Both the position numbers and the translations under genes were made by a program. The notes beneath the pieces were generated by a model. It made no database searches and had not been told where the DNA came from. It saw nothing but the letters and a program-made list of their open reading frames with translations. From positions 1,798,001 through 1,862,000 of the forward strand of contig NZ_CBDFIX010000002.1 of assembly GCF_965248315.1 (NCBI RefSeq): DNA of 64,000 nucleotides, read 5' to 3'. Below are positions 1 to 7,206 of this stretch, piece by piece (position 1 is the stretch's first letter; every line of letters begins with the position of its first letter). This stretch comes from Ulvibacterium sp965248315 (GTDB lineage: Bacteria > Bacteroidota > Bacteroidia > Flavobacteriales > Flavobacteriaceae).

Positions 1-524
1 CCCTCAACAATTTTTACCCCACCATTGGGGCGGGATTGTTTTTGTACAGTGAGGATGTTTGGTATTTTGGGCTCTCCATACCTAACTTTCTAACTGATGG
101 AATTTATGATGAAGATGTCGCCGCCATTGTGGAGGACAACATACATTTGAATATTATTGGGGGATATGTCTTTGACCTATCGGAGACCTTAAAGTTTAAG
201 CCGGCCTTTTTATTAAATTATGTAAGTGGGGCACCTTTGAACACGAATATCTCTGCAAATTTTTTAATTAACGATAGGTTTACGGCAGGAGCTTCCTATC
301 GTATAGATAATGCCATTAGCGGATTGGCCGGGTTCCAAGTTTCAAGTAGCACCTTTATCGGATATTCTTACGACTATAACACCAATTTACTCGGGGAATT
401 CAATAATGGTTCCCATGAAATTATTCTTAAGTTTTATTTAGGTAAGGGCAAGGGGCGTTCAAAAGATGAGAAACCGGATATTAAAGACCAACCAAAACAA
501 ATTGATACACCAAGGTTTTTTTAA
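1..524 (+). CDS. PorP/SprF family type IX secretion membrane protein (5' truncated)
   Basis: The reading frame is open from base 3 and continues off the left edge, so only the C-terminal part (about 173 residues) is present. It shows the typical end of a PorP/SprF outer-membrane barrel: a glycine-rich strand reading TIGAGLFLYSED, then GLSIPNF, alternating hydrophobic strands, and a FIGYSYDYN turn before a final strand ILKFYLGKG. Members of this family serve type IX secretion and gliding, often partnering one large secreted adhesin (SprF with SprB). The OmpA/PD40 gene follows after 11 bases, which is the usual two-gene tail of such units, so the adhesin would be expected to the left of the window. 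Family assignment is fairly safe; the specific client is inference. Confidence 0.85.
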   Translation, partial: LNNFYPTIGAGLFLYSEDVWYFGLSIPNFLTDGIYDEDVAAIVEDNIHLNIIGGYVFDLSETLKFKPAFLLNYVSGAPLNTNISANFLINDRFTAGASYRIDNAISGLAGFQVSSSTFIGYSYDYNTNLLGEFNNGSHEIILKFYLGKGKGRSKDEKPDIKDQPKQIDTPRFF

Positions 525-535
525 ATGATATTCCT

Positions 536-2470
536 ATGAGAACACGACTTTTATTGTTGGCCTTTTGGGTAGTATCTACCGTTGGCCTGGCTCAGGAAAA
601 AATGACAAAGGCGGACAAGTTGTTCTACAGTTATTCCTATGCAAATGCGATTGAGGCCTACCAAAAACAGATGCGGAACGGAAAATTGATGACCAACCAT
701 CAGTTTTTAAATCTTGCCGATTCCTATTTTCATACCGGAGATTATAAAAATGCTTCCAAACTGTATTTGCAGGTCAATGCCAAGGACACCATAATGTCCG
801 TTCATCAATTTAACAAGATGTTACAGAGTATGGTCAAAAACTCGGAGAAGGACCGACTAAATGCGTTTTTGGACACAAAAAAGGAAATGCTTCCTATAGA
901 GTTAATGGAAAATATGGACTTCAATTCCGAACTGCTCAAGGCTGAATCTGAATCGGATAAGGACTTTCAAATTTTCAATCTAGAGATAAATAGCCCTCAG
1001 GCCGATTTCTCACCTTCATTTTATAAGGATAGATTGCTCTTTAGTAGTTCGCGGCCACAAAAATCAAAAAAGATATATGAGCCCTCGGGAGATTCCTTTT
1101 TGGATATTTATGTAGGTAGGGTTGGATCCAACGGAGATGTGCTTAATGCCAATACCTTTGCGACTATACCGGACTCCAAATATCACAAGGCAACCCCTTA
1201 TTATTCGGAAAGCATAGATCGATTTTTTTATATCCTTTCCAATACAGAGGATGATAGACTTGCCTTTGATGAGAACGGCAAAAATTCACTGGCCCTGGGT
1301 ATGGTATACCCCAATGGGTTTTTTAGATTTCTCTTAAAGGATTTGAGTACATCGTTCTACTATCCATTTTTTCAGGATTCGACCAATAGGATTTATTTTG
1401 CGGCAAATTTTGAGGATAGTCTGGGAGGTACTGATATTTACTATGTAAATACGAATAATGGACAAATTATGTCTGAACCCTTTAACTTGGGTCCTCGTGT
1501 TAATACGGCTGGAAATGAAATAGCGCCCTATATTTTTGAAGGAAGCTTATACTTTTCCTCGGATGTCTTTTATGGCTTGGGCGGAATGGACATCTATAAA
1601 AGCAATATTCAGCCAGATGGAACCTTTACTATCCCTGTTAATTTGGGAAGTAGCATTAACTCCCCCTCTGATGATTTCGGTTTCATAATTGAAGAAAACG
1701 TTTTTGGCGGTTATTCTGGATATTTTTCATCCAATCGTAAAGGTGGTAAGGGAGGTGATGATATCTATGGATTTAAAATTAATCGTGTTCCGGGATTAAA
1801 AACCTTGATTTTACGTGGAAGTGTTGCCGAAATTGGGCAAAGACAGGAAATCGAAAAGGCATCCGTAAAAATTTTGGACGGAAATGAAAACTTGATCAAG
1901 GAAGTATATACTGATGAAGAAGGCAAGTTTCAAGTAGAGCTTCCTTGGAGAGATGTTGTACATTTGGAAGTTGGCAAAGACAGATATTCCGAGTTTAAGG
2001 CGAAATATGACGAAAAGGGCTTAGCAGAGATTCAAGAAAATCCTTTGGGTATTGAATTGCTGTACCTGGAAAGTGTGGTGACCGAAAAAGAGGACAAGAC
2101 CGTTTTAAAACTAAAAGACTTTCTTTTTGCCAGGGGAGCCAGCAATCTTTCTCCGGATATTATGGCCGAACTAGATAAAGCCATAGTGGTTGCACAAAAA
2201 TTTCCTAAAATGCGTCTTCGAATTGAATCCCATACGGATAGTCGTGGAAGTAAATATGCCAATAAAAGGCTATCCACCCAACGTGCGGAGGCAGTCCAAA
2301 ACTATCTTTTGGGAAAAGGGGTGCCAGCGGCCAATATTTTATCTGTTGAAGGTTTTGGGGAGGAAAAAATACTCAACAACTGTACGGACGGGGTCTATTG
2401 TCTGGATTTTTTACACAATCAAAATTTGCGCACACTGATTGTGATTGAAAACTATGCGGAACTGGAATAA
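536..2470 (+). CDS. OmpA family protein with PD40 repeats
   Basis: 644 residues. A signal peptide (LLLLAFWVVSTVGLAQ) leads into TPR-like helices (about 25-110), a PD40/WD40-like propeller (about 150-415, with repeated FSSSR, YFAAN, YFSSD and YFSSNRKGGKGGDDIYGF elements), a carboxypeptidase-regulatory-like beta domain (about 425-500), and a C-terminal OmpA peptidoglycan-binding domain (about 525-640, IESHTDSRGS and LSTQRAEAVQNYL). The protein should sit in the periplasm, anchored to peptidoglycan. It is co-oriented with the PorP/SprF gene and only 11 bases downstream, so probably in one operon. This domain order is common in flavobacterial gliding/T9SS accessory units. The usual NRRTEF end of the OmpA domain is degenerate here (NQNLRTLIVI). 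Confidence 0.88.
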   Translation: MRTRLLLLAFWVVSTVGLAQEKMTKADKLFYSYSYANAIEAYQKQMRNGKLMTNHQFLNLADSYFHTGDYKNASKLYLQVNAKDTIMSVHQFNKMLQSMVKNSEKDRLNAFLDTKKEMLPIELMENMDFNSELLKAESESDKDFQIFNLEINSPQADFSPSFYKDRLLFSSSRPQKSKKIYEPSGDSFLDIYVGRVGSNGDVLNANTFATIPDSKYHKATPYYSESIDRFFYILSNTEDDRLAFDENGKNSLALGMVYPNGFFRFLLKDLSTSFYYPFFQDSTNRIYFAANFEDSLGGTDIYYVNTNNGQIMSEPFNLGPRVNTAGNEIAPYIFEGSLYFSSDVFYGLGGMDIYKSNIQPDGTFTIPVNLGSSINSPSDDFGFIIEENVFGGYSGYFSSNRKGGKGGDDIYGFKINRVPGLKTLILRGSVAEIGQRQEIEKASVKILDGNENLIKEVYTDEEGKFQVELPWRDVVHLEVGKDRYSEFKAKYDEKGLAEIQENPLGIELLYLESVVTEKEDKTVLKLKDFLFARGASNLSPDIMAELDKAIVVAQKFPKMRLRIESHTDSRGSKYANKRLSTQRAEAVQNYLLGKGVPAANILSVEGFGEEKILNNCTDGVYCLDFLHNQNLRTLIVIENYAELE

Positions 2471-2518
2471 AAGTTTGCAAAACCCTTTCTATAGGTATAA
2501 TTTGAGAATGGGGCTGTA

Positions 2519-3772
2519 TTAAAAAACAATCATCCAAAAATAGAGGAGAGAAAAAAGGGATAGAAAAACAATTCCCAGATAAGTAAGGATTCGGAGTGCT
2601 TTTTTAGGGCGATGAGTTTCCGGAATTTCTTCACTCATAACGTTTTTGAGATTCATATATCCTATAATTGGGGCTACTACAAAGGATACAAAGGTTGCCA
2701 AGGCGACCAACTCTCCCATGTTTGCACTAAAAGTGGCGATTACCGCAAAATTGACAGCAGCCAGAACAAGAACGCCCAATGCGAAATAACCTTTTTTTCC
2801 GGTCAATTTAACTCGCGGATTCAATAAGTCCATAATGTCCAAAGCTACACGGGTAACGGCATCATGTGCCGTCATACAAGTGCTGAACATGGTTGCGAAA
2901 GCCGAAATGGCAATAAATATATAAGCCCAAGGTCCAATATGGGTAGTGAATAATTGTACTACTTGATCAGCAAAGGTTATTGCATTTCCGCTAAGTTCGG
3001 TTTGGGTCCCATAAAGTGTCATCCACCCGATTACCAGGAAAAAGATGGCCAACAGCGCCGTCATAAAATAGCCGGTATTAAACTCCTGCAATGACTCCTT
3101 TAAAGAAGGTTTCCCGTGCTGTCCTTTCCATTTTTCGATGCTCCATAGGCTTACCCAACTAGACGCTTCTACGGTGGTTGGCATCCATCCCATTAGGCTT
3201 ATTAAGAACAAAATCCCGATTTCGTTAAAAATTGGAGGTGGAGTAAAATCCTCTACTTCCGTCACTTGTCCCTTAAAAACCACAAGAGCAGTGGTTACGA
3301 TTAAGGCAATGAATAAAATTGATACTACAAATTTCAGGGAAACCTCTAAGAACTTATAACGGCCAACAATCAACAAGGAACTTATAAATGCAAATAGTCC
3401 CAAAGCCACCATGCCAACCGAAACGCCCGAAACCTTGAAAAGATTAATGAAAAGACCTGCGGTCACCGTATATAGGGCCGCCAAGATCGTAAATGTTGTT
3501 ATTAATGTAATAAAGGCATAGAACCATAAATATCCCCTACCACGGTTCAGATAACCTTCTATAAGGGTTTTATTGGTGACATTGGTATAGCGTACACCAA
3601 ACTCAAAAAAAGGATACTTGAACACATTGGCCAATACAATGGGAATAATCATGGCCCAACCATATTGGGCCCCTGCTTTGGTGGAAAGTACCAAATGCGA
3701 GGTGCCAATAGCCATACTGGCGAACAAGAGACCCGGTCCGAGGTTTCTCAAAAGCGTCTTGATTTTTGACAT
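2519..3772 (-). CDS. Nramp-fold divalent-cation transporter lacking the DPGN motif
   Basis: 417 residues with about 11 hydrophobic segments. The N-terminus GPGLLFASMAIGTSHLVLS matches the first helix of Nramp/NRAMP-like transporters and keeps the following AGAQYGW. The metal-binding DPGN of canonical Nramps is replaced by AIGTSH. In the region of helix 6 (about residues 190-206) GWMPTTVEAS stands where the canonical M-P-H motif would be. The fold is therefore recognisable but the metal site is not the Mn/Fe one. The gene stands alone, convergent with the OmpA gene, and its start is the ATG at 3772. Substrate is unknown; Mn(II)/Fe(II) import should not be assumed from the family name. Confidence 0.8.
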   Translation of the reverse strand: MSKIKTLLRNLGPGLLFASMAIGTSHLVLSTKAGAQYGWAMIIPIVLANVFKYPFFEFGVRYTNVTNKTLIEGYLNRGRGYLWFYAFITLITTFTILAALYTVTAGLFINLFKVSGVSVGMVALGLFAFISSLLIVGRYKFLEVSLKFVVSILFIALIVTTALVVFKGQVTEVEDFTPPPIFNEIGILFLISLMGWMPTTVEASSWVSLWSIEKWKGQHGKPSLKESLQEFNTGYFMTALLAIFFLVIGWMTLYGTQTELSGNAITFADQVVQLFTTHIGPWAYIFIAISAFATMFSTCMTAHDAVTRVALDIMDLLNPRVKLTGKKGYFALGVLVLAAVNFAVIATFSANMGELVALATFVSFVVAPIIGYMNLKNVMSEEIPETHRPKKALRILTYLGIVFLSLFSLLYFWMIVF

Positions 3773-3829
3773 AGCTTAGGGGTTAGTTGGGCCTAAAATA
3801 AGGTATTTTGGATTAAACCAAGAAATGTA

Positions 3830-4465
3830 TTATTTTATCTCTATGGGCTCTCCATAGAATTTGGGTTGGGTATTGAACAAAAGATCAAGAAAGACCTTGA
3901 CCCTAGCAAAATATTCGCGAAACTGTACCTTAAAACCCTGTTGGCCGGTAATGTCCCGAGCATTATAACCAATGGCCCCAAGCCCTTTTTTTTCTGCTAG
4001 AAAAATGGCCCGCTCATTATGAAATTTTTGCGAAATTACCGTTACGCTATCCAATCCAAAAACTACTTTTGCCCGGACCATTGAATCTAGGGTTCGGAAA
4101 CCGGCATAGTCCAAAAAGATTCTTTCTTTGGGAACACCATGTTTTACAAGGTCCTTTTTTATGGTAGAAGGCTCGTTGTAATAAATGGTAGCATTGTCCC
4201 CACTTACAAGTATATAATCGATTTTACCTGCTTTAAAAAGCCTTACCGTTGCAGCCACCCTAAAGGTATAATACGGATTTGCCTCCCCATTGATAAGTTT
4301 TTTAGACGTTCCCAGTACCAATCCTACGCGGTTTTTAGGAATCTCATCTACATTTGAGAATGTTTTTTCTTCTGCTGATGTATGTATGATAAAGTTGCAC
4401 AACACAATGAGCAGTAATGGAAGTGAAACAAGCAAAATAAAGAACTTAAGGTATTTTCTTTTCAT
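3830..4465 (-). CDS. SanA/YdcF-like DUF218 membrane protein
   Basis: 211 residues from the ATG at 4465. An in-frame extension upstream to 4540 is possible but would put a poor leader ahead of the obvious membrane helix (FFILLVSLPLLLIVLCNFII). The rest is a DUF218 domain of the SanA type: VGLVLGTSK, a NPYYTFRVAATVRLFKAGKI segment and DYILVSGDNAT, then FLDYAGFRTLDSM and VISQKFHNERAIFLA. SanA proteins of enterobacteria are linked to the cell-envelope barrier against vancomycin at high temperature; the biochemical activity is not established. It lies between the Nramp-like gene and siroheme synthase, with separate spacing on both sides, so no operon is obvious. Confidence 0.85.
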   Translation of the reverse strand: MKRKYLKFFILLVSLPLLLIVLCNFIIHTSAEEKTFSNVDEIPKNRVGLVLGTSKKLINGEANPYYTFRVAATVRLFKAGKIDYILVSGDNATIYYNEPSTIKKDLVKHGVPKERIFLDYAGFRTLDSMVRAKVVFGLDSVTVISQKFHNERAIFLAEKKGLGAIGYNARDITGQQGFKVQFREYFARVKVFLDLLFNTQPKFYGEPIEIK

Positions 4466-4681
4466 CTTGGGTAGGGGGGAATGGTACGTAAAGGTAAGGA
4501 ATTGAAGGAAATTTAGGTAGTAAATAATACGAAAGCCCAATCAAAATATACCCTGAAGTAAGGGTTGGACTATTGGATTACCTTTTTCTCAACATGGCCT
4601 CTTTTCCAAAAGATGCTCTCCTCAGTTCGGCAATGGATAGCGCAAAGGAATGTTCTAGATACCAATTCCTATTTTGTACGC

Positions 4682-5260
4682 TTATTTTTTATTGACCAAT
4701 CCCTTGGTGAACTCGTTTAAAGTTTCCACTTTTTCCTCAAAATCCCCTTTAATGGTTTTCCGGAACTCGTTTAGGTTTTTGACCAGATCATCAATGTTGT
4801 CGGGAATAACGTCCTCAAAAAACTGACGTAAGCGCTTGGCTGTAGTAGGTGATTTCCCATTGGTTGAAATAGCCACTTTTACATTGCCTTTGGTCACAAT
4901 ACCGCCCATATAAAAATCACAGAACGGAGGATTATCCGCTACATTGACCAGAATACTCCGTTTTCTGCAGTCATGGTAAACCAGTTCGTTCACGGAAACA
5001 TTATCCGTAGTGGCTACCACTATGTGCTTACCTTCCAAGTAACTGTGGTCATAGGCGGCTTCAATCATTTCCACATCAAATTCCTTGGCCAATGCAATGG
5101 TATCCTCCCTGAACATTTTGGAGACCATTTTAACTTGGGCGCTTGGGCTCGACTTTAACAAAAAAGTAAGTTTTTCCAAGGCTACATTGCCACCTCCTAC
5201 AATAAGGACGTTAAGTTGCGATACCTTTAGGAATATGGGATAGAGTTCATTTCGTTCCAT
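4682..5260 (-). CDS. Siroheme synthase, precorrin-2 dehydrogenase/ferrochelatase domain
   Basis: 192 residues, the size of a stand-alone Met8p/CysG N-terminal enzyme. It oxidises precorrin-2 to sirohydrochlorin with NAD and inserts iron to make siroheme, the cofactor of sulfite and nitrite reductases. A dinucleotide-binding site LIVGGGNVALEKL sits near residue 20; VATTDNVSVNELVYHDC and VNVADNPPFCDFYMGGIV follow, then the conserved STNGKSPTTAKRLRQFFE. The methyltransferase half of full CysG is absent and would be encoded elsewhere. It follows the DUF4202 gene by 52 bases in the same direction, so the two are probably co-transcribed. Confidence 0.92.
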   Translation of the reverse strand: MERNELYPIFLKVSQLNVLIVGGGNVALEKLTFLLKSSPSAQVKMVSKMFREDTIALAKEFDVEMIEAAYDHSYLEGKHIVVATTDNVSVNELVYHDCRKRSILVNVADNPPFCDFYMGGIVTKGNVKVAISTNGKSPTTAKRLRQFFEDVIPDNIDDLVKNLNEFRKTIKGDFEEKVETLNEFTKGLVNKK

Positions 5261-5312
5261 TTAATACTGCTTTAGGGTTTCAGGCACATAATTTTCGATA
5301 ACAATTTTGTTT

Positions 5313-5903
5313 TCATTCTTTAATGGCTTTGTTAACCAATTCATAGGCCCTTTTGGAAAGTGGTAAGCGTAATGCGGCTTTCTGTCCTTTTTCGGACATT
5401 TTACGCCAGGTTTTCCGGAGAATTTCCAAGCTCTTTTCTTTGGGGTGTTTTTCGGAGAAGGGTTCAAGGTAAAACTCCAAAAACACCAAACAAATAACAT
5501 CTTCCAAAGTTTGGGTGTCCTCATTTTTTTTGAGTTGTTTCTTTTCCAGAAGAAAGGAAACCTTCTCAATACTATCCGCTCCATAGCCCACTTCTTTCAG
5601 AATTTCTGAGGCTTTTTGAACGTGAAACTTCTTCAATTCCTGTCGCCATTTCAAATATCCGATACGATCCATGGGATAGGAATTCCTAGGGATTTCCCAG
5701 CGTCGGATATGCTGGCAACGAGCGGTAAGTTGTAATGCCTCTGAAGCGTTCGGTGCAAAACCGTTCAGCTTTTCGGTCATACGGATGGCATACAGCAATT
5801 CCCTCGGGTAGGTTTTTCCCAAATGCTCTTCTTTATTCGGATCTTCGCTGTTGGCCTTATCAAATAGTCGAAAAGCTTTCGATAATTTGCCTAGGTCGGA
5901 CAT
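5313..5903 (-). CDS. DUF4202 domain-containing protein
   Basis: 196 residues from the ATG at 5903. The conserved beginning AFRLFDKANSEDPN and the block TARCQHIRRWEIPRNSYP, with LKWRQELKKFHV, identify the DUF4202 family. These are soluble, His/Arg-rich helical proteins; no reaction is established that I know of. The H-x-x-R-W-E and D-A/D pattern looks like a possible metal or phosphate site, which is inference. Its place directly upstream of siroheme synthase suggests a part in assimilatory sulfite or nitrite reduction, or in the supply of its cofactor. Confidence 0.82.
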   Translation of the reverse strand: MSDLGKLSKAFRLFDKANSEDPNKEEHLGKTYPRELLYAIRMTEKLNGFAPNASEALQLTARCQHIRRWEIPRNSYPMDRIGYLKWRQELKKFHVQKASEILKEVGYGADSIEKVSFLLEKKQLKKNEDTQTLEDVICLVFLEFYLEPFSEKHPKEKSLEILRKTWRKMSEKGQKAALRLPLSKRAYELVNKAIKE

Positions 5904-6072
5904 ATCTATACATTTTGTTCGAAGATACAAAAAGACCACACCGGTTGCCCTTCAATTGACAGTTGGGATACTTTTTTACGGAAGTATTTAGAATTTGAGG
6001 TAGGGTTACCCCAATTTTCCTATAGCATATGCAGCTCAAAAATATAATAGGATTTATATATTAAACATAAAG

Positions 6073-6103
6073 AAGGGGATACATTGATGAAGTGTATCCC
6101 CTT
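6073..6103 (-). terminator. Rho-independent terminator closing the microprotein array
   Basis: An 11-bp perfect stem (AAGGGGATACA paired with TGTATCCCCTT) with a 9-base loop. Read on the minus strand it is followed by a T-rich stretch (CTTTATGTTTAAT). It lies just downstream of the last tiny ORF of the array, which supports the whole block being one minus-strand transcript. Confidence 0.75.
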
Positions 6104-6128
6104 TCCTTTCCATGTTTAGGCAGACCTT

Positions 6129-6242
6129 TTAGTGAAGGCAATAGGTCTGATCTGATCTTCGGATCCGTTTACTGTCTTGTATGTTGGATAGAAAAGCAAG
6201 CCTTCCGGATTCCATGGCTGATTGATTGATGAATGTTTCCAT
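6129..6242 (-). CDS. Diverged 37-residue member of the microprotein array
   Basis: An ATG-to-TAA frame of exactly 38 codons including stop, the same length as the three neighbouring ORFs and 43 bases after the last of them. The peptide starts METFINQSAMESGR and ends SDQTYCLH. Against the other three, ungapped, it shares A9, E11-S12, S19 and S24-K25-R26, but little else, and it contains a Cys near the end. An SD-like AGGTGGAGG lies upstream and the terminator hairpin lies downstream. The equal length and position argue for a diverged paralogue; the weak identity means it could also be chance. No function can be named. Confidence 0.4.
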   Translation of the reverse strand: METFINQSAMESGRLAFLSNIQDSKRIRRSDQTYCLH

Positions 6243-6285
6243 GATATTGTTCGTTAAATGATGATGTGCCTCCACCTAATTGGGA

Positions 6286-6399
6286 TTAGCGGTTGAAATT
6301 TCTATACTGTGCCCATTGTGCCCTCTTGCTACTGCTAAAGGTTGAGAAGTATTGTCCTGTTTTTGATTCCGTTGCCGTTTTTGTAAATGATGCTTTCAT
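6286..6399 (-). CDS. Array microprotein, copy 1 (37 aa)
   Basis: A 37-residue ORF starting MKASFTKTATESKTGQYF and ending QWAQYRNFNR. Compared with copy 3 (6603-6716) it has 13 synonymous codon changes and two amino-acid changes (S20T, G23S), a pattern of selection on the peptide. It is preceded by the shared leader ACTAGAAATC directly before the ATG and by a CAACAACAACAT run. The peptide is cationic, rich in Ser/Thr/Gln, without a signal peptide or membrane helix. It could be a precursor peptide, a signalling or antimicrobial peptide, or a small structural protein; nothing nearby settles this. Confidence 0.7.
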   Translation of the reverse strand: MKASFTKTATESKTGQYFSTFSSSKRAQWAQYRNFNR

Positions 6400-6440
6400 G
6401 ATTTCTAGTTTTTTTATGTTGTTGTTGTTTTAAATCTGTA

Positions 6441-6554
6441 TTAGCGATTGAAGTTTCTGTACTGTGCCCACTTTGCTCTTTTACTTCCACTGAAAGAAGA
6501 AAAATATTGTCCTGTTTTTGATTCCGTTGCCGTTCTTGTAAATGATGCTTTCAT
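6441..6554 (-). CDS. Array microprotein, copy 2 (37 aa)
   Basis: Same 37-residue design as its neighbours (starts MKASFTRTATESKTG, ends KWAQYRNFNR). Versus copy 3 it has seven synonymous codon changes and two replacements, both conservative or polar (K7R, Q28K). The leader ACTAGAAATC before the ATG and the CAACATCAACAACAT stretch upstream match those of copy 1. The distance to copy 1 is 41 bases and to copy 3 is 48 bases, so each repeat unit is about 155-162 bp. Confidence 0.7.
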   Translation of the reverse strand: MKASFTRTATESKTGQYFSSFSGSKRAKWAQYRNFNR

Positions 6555-6602
6555 GATTTCTAGTTTTTTATGTTGTTGATGTTGTTGTTTTTTAAATCTG
6601 TA

Positions 6603-6716
6603 TTAGCGGTTGAAGTTTCTGTACTGTGCCCACTGTGCTCTTTTGCTTCCACTGAAGGAAGAAAAGTACTGTCCTGTTTTTGATTCTGTTGCTGTCTTTG
6701 TAAATGATGCTTTCAT
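6603..6716 (-). CDS. Array microprotein, copy 3, promoter-proximal (37 aa)
   Basis: The first ORF of the array in the direction of transcription. It starts MKASFTKTATESKTGQYF and has SSFSGSKRAQ in the middle and WAQYRNFNR at the end. The same leader (ACTAGAAAT before ATG) is present. Upstream on the minus strand lies about 240 bases of AT-rich DNA that must hold the promoter; I find no clean TANNTTTG there. Three copies with conserved protein sequence and drifting third positions make a real coding gene much more likely than an accidental frame. Confidence 0.7.
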   Translation of the reverse strand: MKASFTKTATESKTGQYFSSFSGSKRAQWAQYRNFNR

Positions 6717-7206
6717 AATTTCTAGTTTTTAATAGTTTTCTATGTTGTTTTTTAATTGACTTCTGACTAATAGACGACGCAAAATATTTTTTGTTACAGT
6801 ACTATGCATAAAAAGGTACTATTTTATATATTCTTTAACATTTGTTTCGTTCGAAATAAAACTCGATTCAAGTATAAATATTTAAAAATCAGAATGTTAA
6901 AGGAACTTTTTATTTCTTGTCGTTTGAATTAAAGACCATGGCATTTTAAAAAAGTTACACTAAACCTCATTTTTTTTTTAATTCAAGCTTGATTTTTTAT
7001 TTGGGATAATTAGCCAAAAAGCGGATTCGGTTTCGGAGAATTCCAAAAAACAATGGAAGAAGGGCACTTGCAATTGAAGAGTATCGCTTCAAGGAAAGTT
7101 GGGAAACAAATGATATCGCGAAGATTCGAAGATAGGCCTCCTGGCGTGATATCCTTATATAACTATTCTAGGAACAGACGATCGACAAAACCATTTCAAT
7201 GGGGCA
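6717..7206. other. AT-rich intergenic region upstream of the microprotein array
   Basis: About 490 bases without a convincing gene. It contains a perfect 10-bp inverted repeat (CTTTAACATT at 6833-6842 and AATGTTAAAG at 6893-6902) and a direct repeat of GTACTAT near 6799 and 6817. The stretch 7020-7206 shows slightly less AT-rich sequence and a 53-codon open frame that I do not trust. This region probably carries the promoter of the array and the 3' end of the neighbouring operon. Confidence 0.5.

Larger units (their letters stand above)
6129..6716 (-). repeat. Tandem array of four 38-codon units
   Basis: Four head-to-tail units with starts 162, 155 and 157 bases apart. Each consists of a 114-base ORF and a 41-48-base spacer. 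The spacers of the three close copies carry variable CAA/CAT trinucleotide runs followed by a fixed ACTAGAAATY just before the start codon. The array ends in the terminator at 6073-6103. The period and the lack of identical short repeats with unique spacers rule out CRISPR. Confidence 0.75.

Noticed and set aside
5261..5584. A 107-codon minus-strand frame overlapping DUF4202
   Set aside because: Alternate frame of the DUF4202 gene with basic low-complexity translation.
6129..6716. CRISPR-like array
   Set aside because: Period about 157 bases, repeats are whole ORFs, no short identical repeats with unique spacers and no cas genes.
7040..7206. A 53-codon plus-strand frame before the isomerase stop
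   Set aside because: Overlaps the 3' end of the opposite gene, odd composition, no promoter or repeat support.
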